From: Streptomyces hainanensis
Lineage (GTDB): Bacteria > Actinomycetota > Actinomycetes > Streptomycetales > Streptomycetaceae
Direction: 5' to 3'
Length of the DNA: 32,727 bases
Assembly (NCBI RefSeq): GCF_004348415.1
Contig: NZ_SMKI01000019.1
Span: 1-32,727 of the forward strand
Part shown: positions 23,242-30,592 of the stretch, piece after piece
How positions within the stretch are numbered: position 1 is the first letter of the stretch
Layout: the number at the start of each line of letters is the position of its first letter
Translations under genes and position numbers: made by a program
Notes under the pieces: model-generated
What the model was told of the DNA's origin: nothing
Databases searched by the model: none
Seen by the model: only the letters and a program-made list of their open reading frames with translations

Positions 23242-23259
23242 TTGACGATGCACCGTCAA
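23242..23259. promoter_or_regulatory. TTGACG inverted repeat between divergent sugar dehydrogenase and MaoC genes
   Basis: TTGACG (23242-23247), six bases, then CGTCAA (23254-23259). Each half is a good -35 hexamer in its own direction. On the minus strand, TGGGAT (23231-23236) lies 17 bp downstream and could be the -10 of the sugar-dehydrogenase gene. On the plus strand the possible -10, TATGCT (23279-23284), is too far from TTGACG for a simple promoter. The repeat may be an operator. Confidence 0.4.
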
Positions 23260-23290
23260 CAACGCCCGTCCGACTCGCTATGCTGCCCGC

Positions 23291-23755
23291 ATGGTGGAGC
23301 AGCCGCGGATCTTTCCCTCGCCCCACGCCCTACTGGCGGCCGTCGGCCAGGAGTTGGGGCCCGGCGAGTGGCTGACGGTGGAGCAGCGGGCGATCGACCT
23401 GTTCGCGGAGGCGACGGGCGACCACCAGTGGATCCACACCGACCGGGAGCGCGCGGCCGCCGGCCCCTTCGGCTCGACCATCGCGCACGGCTATCTGACG
23501 CTGGCCCTGCTGCCGGTGCTGGTGCCCGGGCTGCTACGGGTGGAGGGGGTGCGGCTGGCCCTCAACTACGGCGTCAACCGGGTGCGCTTCCCGGCCCCGC
23601 TGCCGGCCGGCTCCCGGGTCAGGGCCGCCGCCAGGATCGCCGCGGTGGCCGAGGTGCCGGGCGGGACCCAGCTGACCCTGGCCGCCGGCATCCACCGGGA
23701 GGGCGGCGAGAAGCCGGTCTGCGTCGCGGAGACCGTGACCCGCTACCTCGACTGA
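23291..23755 (+). CDS. MaoC/NodN-like dehydratase (hot-dog fold)
   Basis: 154 residues, a single hot-dog domain. The catalytic pair lies in ATGDHQWIHTDRERAAAGPFGSTIAHGYLTLAL, with D44 and H49 at the hydratase-2 positions. The overhanging segment ends LNYGVNRVRFPAPLPAGSRVR. Such proteins hydrate or dehydrate enoyl thioesters, typically short enoyl-CoA, and stand-alone copies are often of unclear pathway. TATGCT lies six bases before the ATG and there is no ribosome site, so the transcript may be leaderless. It is divergent from the sugar dehydrogenase across the TTGACG repeat. Confidence 0.92.
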   Translation: MVEQPRIFPSPHALLAAVGQELGPGEWLTVEQRAIDLFAEATGDHQWIHTDRERAAAGPFGSTIAHGYLTLALLPVLVPGLLRVEGVRLALNYGVNRVRFPAPLPAGSRVRAAARIAAVAEVPGGTQLTLAAGIHREGGEKPVCVAETVTRYLD

Positions 23756-23898
23756 CCACTCCCCCGCACGCCCACCTCCCCGGCGGCGACCGGCCGTGGT
23801 GGCGCGCCCGGGCGTGCGCGGGTCGGCGCCTGGGGCGCGTGGGAGTGCGAGGAGGAGTGCGGGACCAGGACGGTCGCGTAGAGGCGGGGGTCGTTCAT
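23743..23898 (-). CDS. Possible small protein (51 residues)
   Basis: The frame starting MNDPRLYATVLVPHSSSHSH has G or C at nearly every third position through its first 27 codons (the CCA codons later are exceptions) and fills a space with no other gene. Against it: no ribosome site precedes the ATG, the C-terminal half is low-complexity Pro/Arg/Gly, and it overlaps the convergent MaoC gene by 13 bp. I recognise no family. It may be chance. Confidence 0.25.
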   Translation of the reverse strand: MNDPRLYATVLVPHSSSHSHAPQAPTRARPGAPPRPVAAGEVGVRGSGQSR

Positions 23899-24052
23899 GG
23901 CACCAACGTCGACGCGGTGCCGCGCGCCTTCCCGCACGGCGGACCGAAAGACCGCCAAAGCAACCCGATCGTGTGATCGTGAGGCAGTTCGGTCGACGGC
24001 GATGCCCCCGTGCGCCCTGTCGGGCCGCCCCGGGGCGTGAGACCACAGGATC

Positions 24053-25357
24053 ATGACGAACCGGCGCGGCCCCAACAACCGACTGCGGGCCATGCTCTCC
24101 GAGGCCGACTGGACCCAGGAGGCCCTGGCCCGTGCCGTGAACACGCTGGGCGGCGAGATCGGCACCGTGCTCCGCTACGACCGCACCTCCGTCGCGCACT
24201 GGCTCGCCGGGACCCAACCCCGGCCTCCCGTTCCCCAGTTGGCCGCCGAGGCGCTGTCCCGGCGGCTCGGCCGGGCCGTCAGCCCGGCGGCCGTCGGGTT
24301 CGCGGCCGACGTCCAGGAGGCGCCGCCGCTCGACTCGGTGACCGGCTTCACCGCGCTGTGCCGCTCGGACGGCGACGCGAGCCGCCGCCGACCGCTGCAC
24401 CAACGGCCCTACCGCGTCGCGGAGGCGGTGGTGCCCGCGCTGCCGCCGGCGGCCCCGCCGGAGTCGCCCGCGCCGCGCGCCGAGGGCACCGCGGGCCTGC
24501 ACGACGCGGTGGACTTCTTCGCGGCCTCCATCGACACCCACGGCGGCCGGCACGCCCGCAGCGCGCTGGCCGCCTATCTCGCCGACGACGTGACACCGCT
24601 GCTCGGCCAGCGGCGGTCGCGGCGCGCGCGCCGGGAACTGTTCGTGCTGGCCTCGCGGCTGGCCTTCCTGCTCGCCAGAATGTACGAGGACGGGCAGCTG
24701 CACGGGATAGCCCAGCGGTACTACGGCTTCGCCCACCAGTTGGCCGGCGAGGTCGGCGACCGCACCGCCTGGAGCGTGGTGCTGCGGGCGATGAGCGGGC
24801 AGGCGCAGCGGCTCGGCCACCTGGCGCCGGCGATCCAGCTCGCGGAGGCCGCCCAGGAGGGCGCCCGCGGCGCGCCCCCCGCCCACCAGGCCTATGTGCA
24901 GGCCCAGCTGGCGGTGGTGTGGGGGCTCGGCGGGGATGCCAGGGGTGCGCTGGCGGCGCTCGGCCGGGCCGAGCGCGCCGCCGACCGGGCCACGGCCGCG
25001 GCCTCCCCGTTCGACGTCTATCCGGCCGCCGCGCTGCACTTCCAGACCTCGGCCGTGCTGGAGGCGCTCGGCGACCTGCCCGGGGCGCTCGGCGCGCTGC
25101 GCCGGGCGGCCGGCGAGCGGTCGGCCGACGACCTCAGGGGCCGGGCCCTCACCCAGGCCAGATTCGGTCAACTGCTGCTGCGCACCGGCCGTCTTGACGA
25201 GGCGTGCGCGGCCTGGGAGTGCTTCCTCCACGCGCAGGAACGATTGCGCTCGGGTGAGGCGGAGCGCGCGTTGCGGGAGATGCGGCAGGCGCTCCGCCCG
25301 TACCGCAACCGGGGCCGTGCGGCGGAACTGCTGGCCAGGACGGTGCAGGGCCGTTGA
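24053..25357 (+). CDS. HTH/TPR-type regulator (NsdA-like group)
   Basis: 434 residues. The first 70 (RLRAMLSEADWTQEALARAVNTLGGEIGTVLRYDRTSVAHWLAGTQPRPPVPQLAAEALSRRLGR) form the atypical helix-turn-helix of a Streptomyces regulator group that includes the NsdA-type negative regulators of differentiation and antibiotic production. The rest is alpha-helical with tetratricopeptide-like pairs (QAYVQAQLAVVWGLGGDARGALAALGRAERAA; ALHFQTSAVLEALGDLPGALGALRRA; ALTQARFGQLLLRTGRLDEACAAWECFL). It probably binds DNA and a protein or peptide partner. The ATG lacks a strong ribosome site. Its stop codon overlaps the likely -35 of hmgA, which starts 70 bp later. Involvement in homogentisate control is inference from position. 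Confidence 0.85.
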   Translation: MTNRRGPNNRLRAMLSEADWTQEALARAVNTLGGEIGTVLRYDRTSVAHWLAGTQPRPPVPQLAAEALSRRLGRAVSPAAVGFAADVQEAPPLDSVTGFTALCRSDGDASRRRPLHQRPYRVAEAVVPALPPAAPPESPAPRAEGTAGLHDAVDFFAASIDTHGGRHARSALAAYLADDVTPLLGQRRSRRARRELFVLASRLAFLLARMYEDGQLHGIAQRYYGFAHQLAGEVGDRTAWSVVLRAMSGQAQRLGHLAPAIQLAEAAQEGARGAPPAHQAYVQAQLAVVWGLGGDARGALAALGRAERAADRATAAASPFDVYPAAALHFQTSAVLEALGDLPGALGALRRAAGERSADDLRGRALTQARFGQLLLRTGRLDEACAAWECFLHAQERLRSGEAERALREMRQALRPYRNRGRAAELLARTVQGR

Positions 25358-25396
25358 CTTCGCACCCCCCGCATTCCTACGGTCGAACAGAGGAAT
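25354..25396 (+). promoter_or_regulatory. Likely hmgA promoter with overlapping inverted repeat
   Basis: TTGACT (25354-25359, containing the upstream gene's TGA stop) and TACGGT (25378-25383) are 18 bp apart and fit a vegetative Streptomyces promoter. ATTCCT (25373-25378), twelve bases, then AGGAAT (25391-25396) is a perfect inverted repeat that overlaps the -10 and extends past the expected start of transcription, the position of a repressor site. The GntR regulator at 26815 is one candidate binder. Confidence 0.55.
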
Positions 25397-25426
25397 AACG
25401 AGTTCGCTCGGCGGCGGGAGTGCGGA

Positions 25427-26761
25427 ATGGGCACGGTCGGCAACGTGGCAGGCAGTGGCGGCGGAGACGGGGCGGTGGCGCGCCCGCTGTCCGGCTTCGG
25501 GAACCAGCATCGGAGCGAGGCCGTGCCCGGCGCGCTCCCCGAGGGGCGCAACTCGCCCCAGCGCGCCCCGCTCGGGCTCTACGCGGAGCAGCTGAGCGGC
25601 AGCGCGTTCACCGAGCCGCGGGCCGACAACCGTCGCTCCTGGCTCTACCGGATCCGCCCCTCGGCGGCCCATCCGCCACTCCACCGGATCGGGAACGGCG
25701 GGCTGCGCTCCGCGCCCTTCGACGAGACCGAGCCCGACCCCAACCGGCGGCGCTGGGACCCGCTGCCCGAGCCGCCGGCCGGCACCGACTTCGTGGCCGG
25801 CCTGTGGACGCTGGGCGGCAACGGCGATGTCCGGCGGCGGGAGGGCATGTCGATCCACCTCTACCGGGCCGACTCCCCCATGGTCGACCGGGTGTTCGGC
25901 GACGCGGACGGCGAGCTGCTGATCGTGCCGCAGCGAGGCACGCTGCTGCTGGTCACCGAGTTCGGGCCGCTGCGTGCGGGTCCCGGCCACGTGGCGCTGA
26001 TCCCGCGCGGGGTGCGGTTCCGGGTCGAGCTGCCGGACGGGCCGGCCGCCGGCTACGTCTGCGAGAACCGCGGCCGGCCCTTCGTGCTCCCCGAACTGGG
26101 TCCGATCGGCGCCAACGGCCTCGCCGCGGCGCGCGACTTCGAGGCGCCGACGGCCGCCTTCGAGGACGTGGAGCGGCCCGTCGAGGTGGTCACCAAGTTC
26201 TGCGGGAACCTCTGGGCCGCCGCCTACGACCACTCGCCGCTCGACGTGGTGGCCTGGCACGGCAACCACGTCCCCTACCGCTACGACCTGCGCCGGTTCA
26301 ATGTGCTCGGCTCCATCAGCTTCGACCACCCCGACCCGTCGATCTTCACCGTGCTCACCTCGCCCTCGACCCAACCCGGCGTGGCCAACGCCGACTTCGT
26401 GGTCTTCGCGCCGCGCTGGCTGGTCGGCGAGGACACGTTCAGGCCGCCGTACTTCCACCGGAACGTGATGAGCGAGTACATGGGCCTGATCGAGGGCGCC
26501 TACGACGCCAAGGCGAGCGGCTTCGTGCCGGGCGGCGGCTCGCTGCACAACATGCTCTCGGCGCACGGCCCGGACCGCGAGACCTTCGAGCGGGCCAGCG
26601 CGGCCGAGTTGACGCCGCAGAAGGTCGACGACGGGCTGGCGTTCATGTTCGAGACGCGCTGGCCGGTGACGTTGACCGAGCAGGCCGCGAGCTGCGGGCA
26701 TCTCCAGCGCGACTACGACGCCGTGTGGCAGGGTCTGGAACGCCATTTCCGTCAGCCCTGA
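25427..26761 (+). CDS. hmgA: Homogentisate 1,2-dioxygenase
   Basis: 444 residues, normal family length. It opens the aromatic ring of homogentisate to maleylacetoacetate, a step of tyrosine and phenylalanine breakdown, in the cytoplasm. The family start [23 protein letters not shown] is intact. The iron ligands are H344 and E350 ([15 protein letters not shown]) and H380 ([12 protein letters not shown]); their spacing of 6 and 30 residues equals that of H335, E341 and H371 in the human enzyme. A promoter with an inverted repeat lies directly upstream, and a GntR-type regulator follows 53 bp downstream on the same strand. The next pathway enzymes (maleylacetoacetate isomerase, fumarylacetoacetase) are not in the window. 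Confidence 0.97.
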   Translation: MGTVGNVAGSGGGDGAVARPLSGFGNQHRSEAVPGALPEGRNSPQRAPLGLYAEQLSGSAFTEPRADNRRSWLYRIRPSAAHPPLHRIGNGGLRSAPFDETEPDPNRRRWDPLPEPPAGTDFVAGLWTLGGNGDVRRREGMSIHLYRADSPMVDRVFGDADGELLIVPQRGTLLLVTEFGPLRAGPGHVALIPRGVRFRVELPDGPAAGYVCENRGRPFVLPELGPIGANGLAAARDFEAPTAAFEDVERPVEVVTKFCGNLWAAAYDHSPLDVVAWHGNHVPYRYDLRRFNVLGSISFDHPDPSIFTVLTSPSTQPGVANADFVVFAPRWLVGEDTFRPPYFHRNVMSEYMGLIEGAYDAKASGFVPGGGSLHNMLSAHGPDRETFERASAAELTPQKVDDGLAFMFETRWPVTLTEQAASCGHLQRDYDAVWQGLERHFRQP

Positions 26762-26814
26762 ACGAGCACCGCCCCGCAGCGCGAACCGTGCTGCCAAGCC
26801 CCGGAGCGACCGCC

Positions 26815-27630
26815 GTGACCGTCTTCGCCCCCGACTCGCTCGAGCTCAACCGCAAGCTCCCGCTCTGGTACCAGGTGTCGCAGTCGCTCCGCGCCTCGAT
26901 ACTCGGCCGCTCCCCCGAGGCACCGCTGCGGCTGCCCACCGAGGAGCAGTTGGCGGGGCACTACGGGGTGAGCGTGCTGACGATGCGCCAGGCGCTCAAG
27001 GAGTTGGAGCAGGAGGGGCTGATCAGCCGGCACCGGCGGCGCGGCACCTTCATCGAGCCGGCGGCGGGCCCCCGGGCGCCGGTGCGGCTGCTGGGCTCGG
27101 TCGACGCGATCGTGGCCCAGCAGTCGGGCGAGGAGACCACCCTGCTCGGCCACGGACCGGTGCCGGTGCCCACCGACCTGGCGGGGTTCTTCCCCGACCT
27201 CGCCGAGGTCGTGCGCTTCCGCCGGCTGCGCAGGGACCGGACCAGCGGCGAACCGGTCAACTGGGTGGAGAACCTGGTGCGCCCCGAGGTGGCGGCGCGC
27301 ATCGAGCCGGCGACGCTGGCGCGGTGGCCGATGACCCGGGTGCTGCGGGACGTGGCCGGGGTGGCGGTCGGCCGGATCACCAACACCGTGCAGGCCAGGC
27401 TGGCCGACCCCGAGACGGCCCGGCTGCTCGCCGTGCCGCTGCTGAGCCCGATCCTGCACATCACGGGCGTGGAGTACGACGCGTGTGGGCGCGCCGTCGA
27501 CGTGGCGCGAATCCACTACCGGGGTGACCGGTTCTCGTTCGCGGTGTCGATGGACGCGGTGTCGGCGGACGCGGGACCGGGCGACGCGCCTGTCGAACTC
27601 CCCCTGGACGACGGGCCGGACGCCGACTGA
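26815..27630 (+). CDS. GntR-family regulator with UTRA ligand domain
   Basis: 271 residues from the GTG at 26815 (MTVFAPDSLELNRKLPLWYQVSQSL), chosen because CGGAG ends nine bases upstream; an in-frame GTG at 26788 is possible. The winged helix (about 15-80) reads LRLPTEEQLAGHYGVSVLTMRQALKELEQEGLISRHRRRGTFI. The UTRA domain (about 95-255) has VVRFRRLRRDRTSGEPVNWVENLV and LLAVPLLSPILHITGVEYDACGRAVDVARIHYRGDRFSF. It is therefore an HutC-subfamily effector-binding repressor. It lies 53 bp after hmgA and is probably co-transcribed with it, so control of hmgA by homogentisate or a related acid is a reasonable guess. Confidence 0.92.
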   Translation: MTVFAPDSLELNRKLPLWYQVSQSLRASILGRSPEAPLRLPTEEQLAGHYGVSVLTMRQALKELEQEGLISRHRRRGTFIEPAAGPRAPVRLLGSVDAIVAQQSGEETTLLGHGPVPVPTDLAGFFPDLAEVVRFRRLRRDRTSGEPVNWVENLVRPEVAARIEPATLARWPMTRVLRDVAGVAVGRITNTVQARLADPETARLLAVPLLSPILHITGVEYDACGRAVDVARIHYRGDRFSFAVSMDAVSADAGPGDAPVELPLDDGPDAD

Positions 27631-27638
27631 GCCGCCCG

Positions 27639-27664
27639 CCGCCGGGCCGGGGCCGGCCCGGCGG
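27639..27664. terminator. Strong bidirectional terminator hairpin
   Basis: CCGCCGGGCCGG (27639-27650), two bases, then CCGGCCCGGCGG (27653-27664): a 12-bp perfect stem lying between the convergent GntR gene (stop at 27630) and the small protein gene (stop at 27685). There is no T-run, as usual for Streptomyces. Confidence 0.75.
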
Positions 27665-27684
27665 TCGGGAACGCGCTCAGGGGT

Positions 27685-27948
27685 TCAGCCGCGACCGCCG
27701 AACAGCGTGCGCCGCAGCCGCCGAAGCGGCGCGAGCAGCGACACGCGCGCCTTCTTGCTGGTCGCCGTGCGCTCGTCGCGCCTGGTCAACTCCCGCATCA
27801 GCGTGGTGGCTTCCTCGGCGTCCCGCTGTGACACGGCAGGGCCGGAGAGCACGCTCAAGTGGCGATCGAGGCGGGCGCTGCTGGCGCCACTCCCGCAGTT
27901 GATGGCAGGCACTCGAGGCGGCCTGCTCCGCACTGTTATCCGCTCCAT
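27685..27948 (-). CDS. Small conserved-looking protein of unknown function
   Basis: 87 residues starting MERITVRSRPPRVPAINCGSG at an ATG with GGGAG eight bases upstream. The middle (SARLDRHLSVLSGPAVSQRDAEEATTLMRELTRRDER) is polar and helical, and the tail (VSLLAPLRRLRRTLFGGRG) is a basic amphipathic segment. It resembles small hypothetical proteins I recall from Streptomyces genomes, but I know no function. An upstream AGGGT-A-ACCCT palindrome (27985-27995) covers a TAGGGT that would be a good -10 on the minus strand. Confidence 0.65.
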   Translation of the reverse strand: MERITVRSRPPRVPAINCGSGASSARLDRHLSVLSGPAVSQRDAEEATTLMRELTRRDERTATSKKARVSLLAPLRRLRRTLFGGRG

Positions 27949-27984
27949 GACTCTCCCACCCGTACAACGGCACCCGGTCCGGGC

Positions 27985-27995
27985 AGGGTAACCCT
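27985..27995 (-). promoter_or_regulatory. AGGGT-A-ACCCT palindrome at the likely promoter of the small gene
   Basis: An 11-bp palindrome about 40 bp upstream of the ATG at 27948. Read on the minus strand, the bases TAGGGT just at its edge match the TAG-R-R-T -10 consensus of actinobacterial promoters. No convincing -35 is visible. The rest of the 155-bp gap up to 28102 holds no gene. Confidence 0.35.
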
Positions 27996-28102
27996 AACGC
28001 CCCACAAGTGCGCATGGGTATCCCGGTCCCACCTTTCACCTTTCCCCGCAACGGGGTTGACGAACACGACAAGACATCCGTTCCCTCGTAAACCCGCGCG
28101 CG

Positions 28103-28858
28103 TTACGTCCGGCGCGCGATGGTGACGATCTCGTGGCTCGCCGGAGTGAGCGGCGAACCGTCGAAGTCCCCGTAGCGCTCGGCCACCCGCAACCCCGCCT
28201 CGGCCAGCGCGGCGTCGATCGCGTCGGCGTCGAGGAACCGCAACGGGCCCCGGCGGACCAGGTCTTCGGGCCAGGCCGGTCCGCTCATCCGGGTGACGGC
28301 CTCGACGACGCCGCCCTCGCCGGCCGAAGCGGCCTCGACGGTCATCCGCACGACGCCGCCGGAACCGGCCGGGTCCTGGACGGCCAGCCCGTACTCGAGA
28401 CCCCAGCTCTCCCAGCCCCGCACCGCCGGGTTGCGGGTCTCGAAGCCGAACGCGCCGCCCTCGGCGAGGGCGGCCCGCACGGCGGCAAGCGAGTCCCGCA
28501 CCTGCTCGTCGGTGACCCACTCCTGGAAGGCGTGCCCGGTCATCACCACCAGGTCGAACTCGCCGTCGAAGGACGTGGTGGAGAGGTCGCCCCGGATCCA
28601 CTCGACGTCGGTGCGCCGCCTGGCGAGCCGGAGCATGCCCTCGGCCGGGTCGAGGCCGACGAGCCGGCCGGTGTGGCCGGCCTCCCGGGCGTGGTGCAGC
28701 AACATCCCGGTGCCGCAGCCCAGGTCGAGCACGGAGCGCGCGGCCATGACACGCGGCAGGTAGAAGTGGAAGTCCTCCCGCTCCTCCCAGGGGAAGAAGG
28801 CGTCGTACGCGGCGGCGTAGTGCGGATCGGCGAACGGGGCGTGCGAGTCGTTGGTCAC
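28103..28858 (-). CDS. Class I SAM-dependent methyltransferase
   Basis: 251 residues from the GTG at 28858 (MTNDSHAPFADPHYAAAYDAFFPW). Motif I is VLDLGCGTGML (43-53), GLDPAEGMLRLA follows as the ribose-binding strand, and WIRGDLS and FDLVVMTGHAFQEW are the next two family motifs. It is of the small-molecule (Methyltransf_25) type; the acceptor is unknown. An alternative GTG at 28897 lies only three bases after the stop of the upstream propeller gene but would add MVACAAFALQAVP, which looks untypical. Either way the gene is the last of a three-gene minus-strand unit with the propeller and the monooxygenase. Confidence 0.85.
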   Translation of the reverse strand: MTNDSHAPFADPHYAAAYDAFFPWEEREDFHFYLPRVMAARSVLDLGCGTGMLLHHAREAGHTGRLVGLDPAEGMLRLARRRTDVEWIRGDLSTTSFDGEFDLVVMTGHAFQEWVTDEQVRDSLAAVRAALAEGGAFGFETRNPAVRGWESWGLEYGLAVQDPAGSGGVVRMTVEAASAGEGGVVEAVTRMSGPAWPEDLVRRGPLRFLDADAIDAALAEAGLRVAERYGDFDGSPLTPASHEIVTIARRT

Positions 28859-28900
28859 CGGGACAGCCTGGAGAGCGAACGCCGCGCACGCCACCACATT

Positions 28901-30592
28901 TCACTCGTTAGGCGCAGCGCCGCCTCCGGCGCGCCCGTCGGGTCGTGCCGGCCGGTCCAGGCGCAGCACGGTGCCCTCGCCGTTGGCCGAGAGCAGCAGG
29001 GCGCCGTCCGGGGCCAGCGCGAGGCCGGCGAACGGCGGCGGGGGCGCCGCCACTCCTGGCGGGTCCTTCGGCGCCGCCCGCCCGGCGGCCGCCGGCCGGC
29101 CGACCGGCAGGTCAGCGGCGACCACCCGCCGCTCGCCGGTCGGCAGCGAGATCGCCAGCAGCCTGCGGCGCGCGGTCTCCACGGTGAACAGCTCGTCGCC
29201 GTCGACGACCAGCCCCTGCGGCGCGCCGAGGCCGTCCGCGACGGTCGTGCCCGGACCGGCGCCCTCGTCGTCCAGCCGCAGCACCGCCCCGAGTTCGTCG
29301 TCGGTGACGTGGACGCGTCCCGCGCCGTCCAGGGCCACGTCCACCGGGTGCGGCAGGCCCGCCGCGAGCACGGTGACCGCGTCGTCCGCCGCGTCGACGC
29401 GCAGCACCCGGCCGGCGCCGGCCTCGGCGACCAGCAGCGCGCCGTCCGGGGCGACGGCGATGCCGACCGGATCGCGCAGCCCGGTGACCCGCACCCGGGT
29501 GGTGTCGCCGGCCGGGTCGTGGGTGTGCACCTCGCCGCGTCGGGTGGTGAGGTGGAGCAGCCCGTCGGCGGCGGCCACGCCGTGTGCGAAGATGATCAGG
29601 CGGCGGGTCAACGCCGCGTCGGGCCACGGTGGTTGGGTGGTCGCCTCGCCCGGCGCCGGGGTGCTGGTCAGGCTGAAGTGGTCGGCGACGTGTACCCGGC
29701 CGCCCAGGTCGACGGTGATCCCGAAGGGCCCGTTGAGCCCGCGCGGGACGAGGTCCCTGGTCCTGCCGTCCGGGTGGACCTCGGTGATGCCGCCGCTGGC
29801 GTAGCTGGACACCAGCATCCGGTTCTCGGCGTCGAAGGCGGCGTTGTCGAGCCCGGTCACGCCGGTGGCCAGCACGGTGCGCCGGCCGCTGTCCCGGTCG
29901 ATCCTGGTGAGCAGCCCGGCCGGGCCCCGGGAGAGCACCACGAGGGCGCCGCCCCGGTCGAAGCGGACGGCCACCGGCTCGTCGACGGCGTCGGCGAAGA
30001 GCTCGGGCGGCCCCCCGTCCGGGTGCACGCGCCAGACCTGGCCGGTCATCATGTGCGGGTAGTAGAGCCAGCCGTCGGGGCCGCGCTGCATGGCGTTGCC
30101 CCAGGCGAGGTCGTCGGCGAGCACCACGGGGTCGCGGCCGTCGGGGAAGAGCTCGAACAGCCGGCCGGCCGAGCGCATCTCGTTGACGAAGAGCCGGTCG
30201 CCGACGCAGGTGATGCCGTTGGGTTGGGCGATGTCCGCGGTGACCAGGTGGTACTCGCCGGCGGGGGTGCGGCGCCAGACCCGGCCGGGGGTGAGGTCGG
30301 CGATGTACATGGCGCCGTCGGCGCCGAAGGCGAGGTCGTCGGGGGCCTCGACGGGGTCGCCGGGGCCGACGACGGTCTCCACGTCCCCGGTGGCCGGGTC
30401 GACGGCGCTGATCCGGCCGGCGAGGAACTGCGCCACGTGGAGCCGGCCGTCGGGGCCGAAGGCGATGCCGTTGGAACCCCACAGCGGGTTGGGGTGGTTG
30501 AGCCGGGTGGCACGCCAGCCGGCGCCGGTGGCGGGCCGCCGGGCGCCGGCGGGGTCGAGGCGGCTGGGGCGGGCGTCAGTCGGCGAGGACAT
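28901..30592 (-). CDS. SMP-30/NHL-like beta-propeller protein (possible lactonase)
   Basis: 563 residues made of repeated propeller strands: WGSNGIAFGPDGRLHVAQFLAGRISAVDPATG, EAPDDLAFGADGAMYIADLTPGRVWR, QPNGITCVGDRLFVNEM, GLNGPFGITVDLGGRVHVADH, LRDPVGIAVAPDGALLVAEAGAGRVLRVD, GAPQGLVVDGDELFTVET. The total is about twice that of a single SMP-30 gluconolactonase propeller, so it may be a double propeller. No signal peptide is visible. The start overlaps the end of the monooxygenase gene by 17 bp. SMP-30 members hydrolyse lactones using Ca2+ or Zn2+ held by Glu/Asn/Asp; residues such as N in QPNGI and D in DDLAF are candidates. Lactonase activity is inference from fold and neighbour. Confidence 0.8.
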   Translation of the reverse strand: MSSPTDARPSRLDPAGARRPATGAGWRATRLNHPNPLWGSNGIAFGPDGRLHVAQFLAGRISAVDPATGDVETVVGPGDPVEAPDDLAFGADGAMYIADLTPGRVWRRTPAGEYHLVTADIAQPNGITCVGDRLFVNEMRSAGRLFELFPDGRDPVVLADDLAWGNAMQRGPDGWLYYPHMMTGQVWRVHPDGGPPELFADAVDEPVAVRFDRGGALVVLSRGPAGLLTRIDRDSGRRTVLATGVTGLDNAAFDAENRMLVSSYASGGITEVHPDGRTRDLVPRGLNGPFGITVDLGGRVHVADHFSLTSTPAPGEATTQPPWPDAALTRRLIIFAHGVAAADGLLHLTTRRGEVHTHDPAGDTTRVRVTGLRDPVGIAVAPDGALLVAEAGAGRVLRVDAADDAVTVLAAGLPHPVDVALDGAGRVHVTDDELGAVLRLDDEGAGPGTTVADGLGAPQGLVVDGDELFTVETARRRLLAISLPTGERRVVAADLPVGRPAAAGRAAPKDPPGVAAPPPPFAGLALAPDGALLLSANGEGTVLRLDRPARPDGRAGGGAAPNE

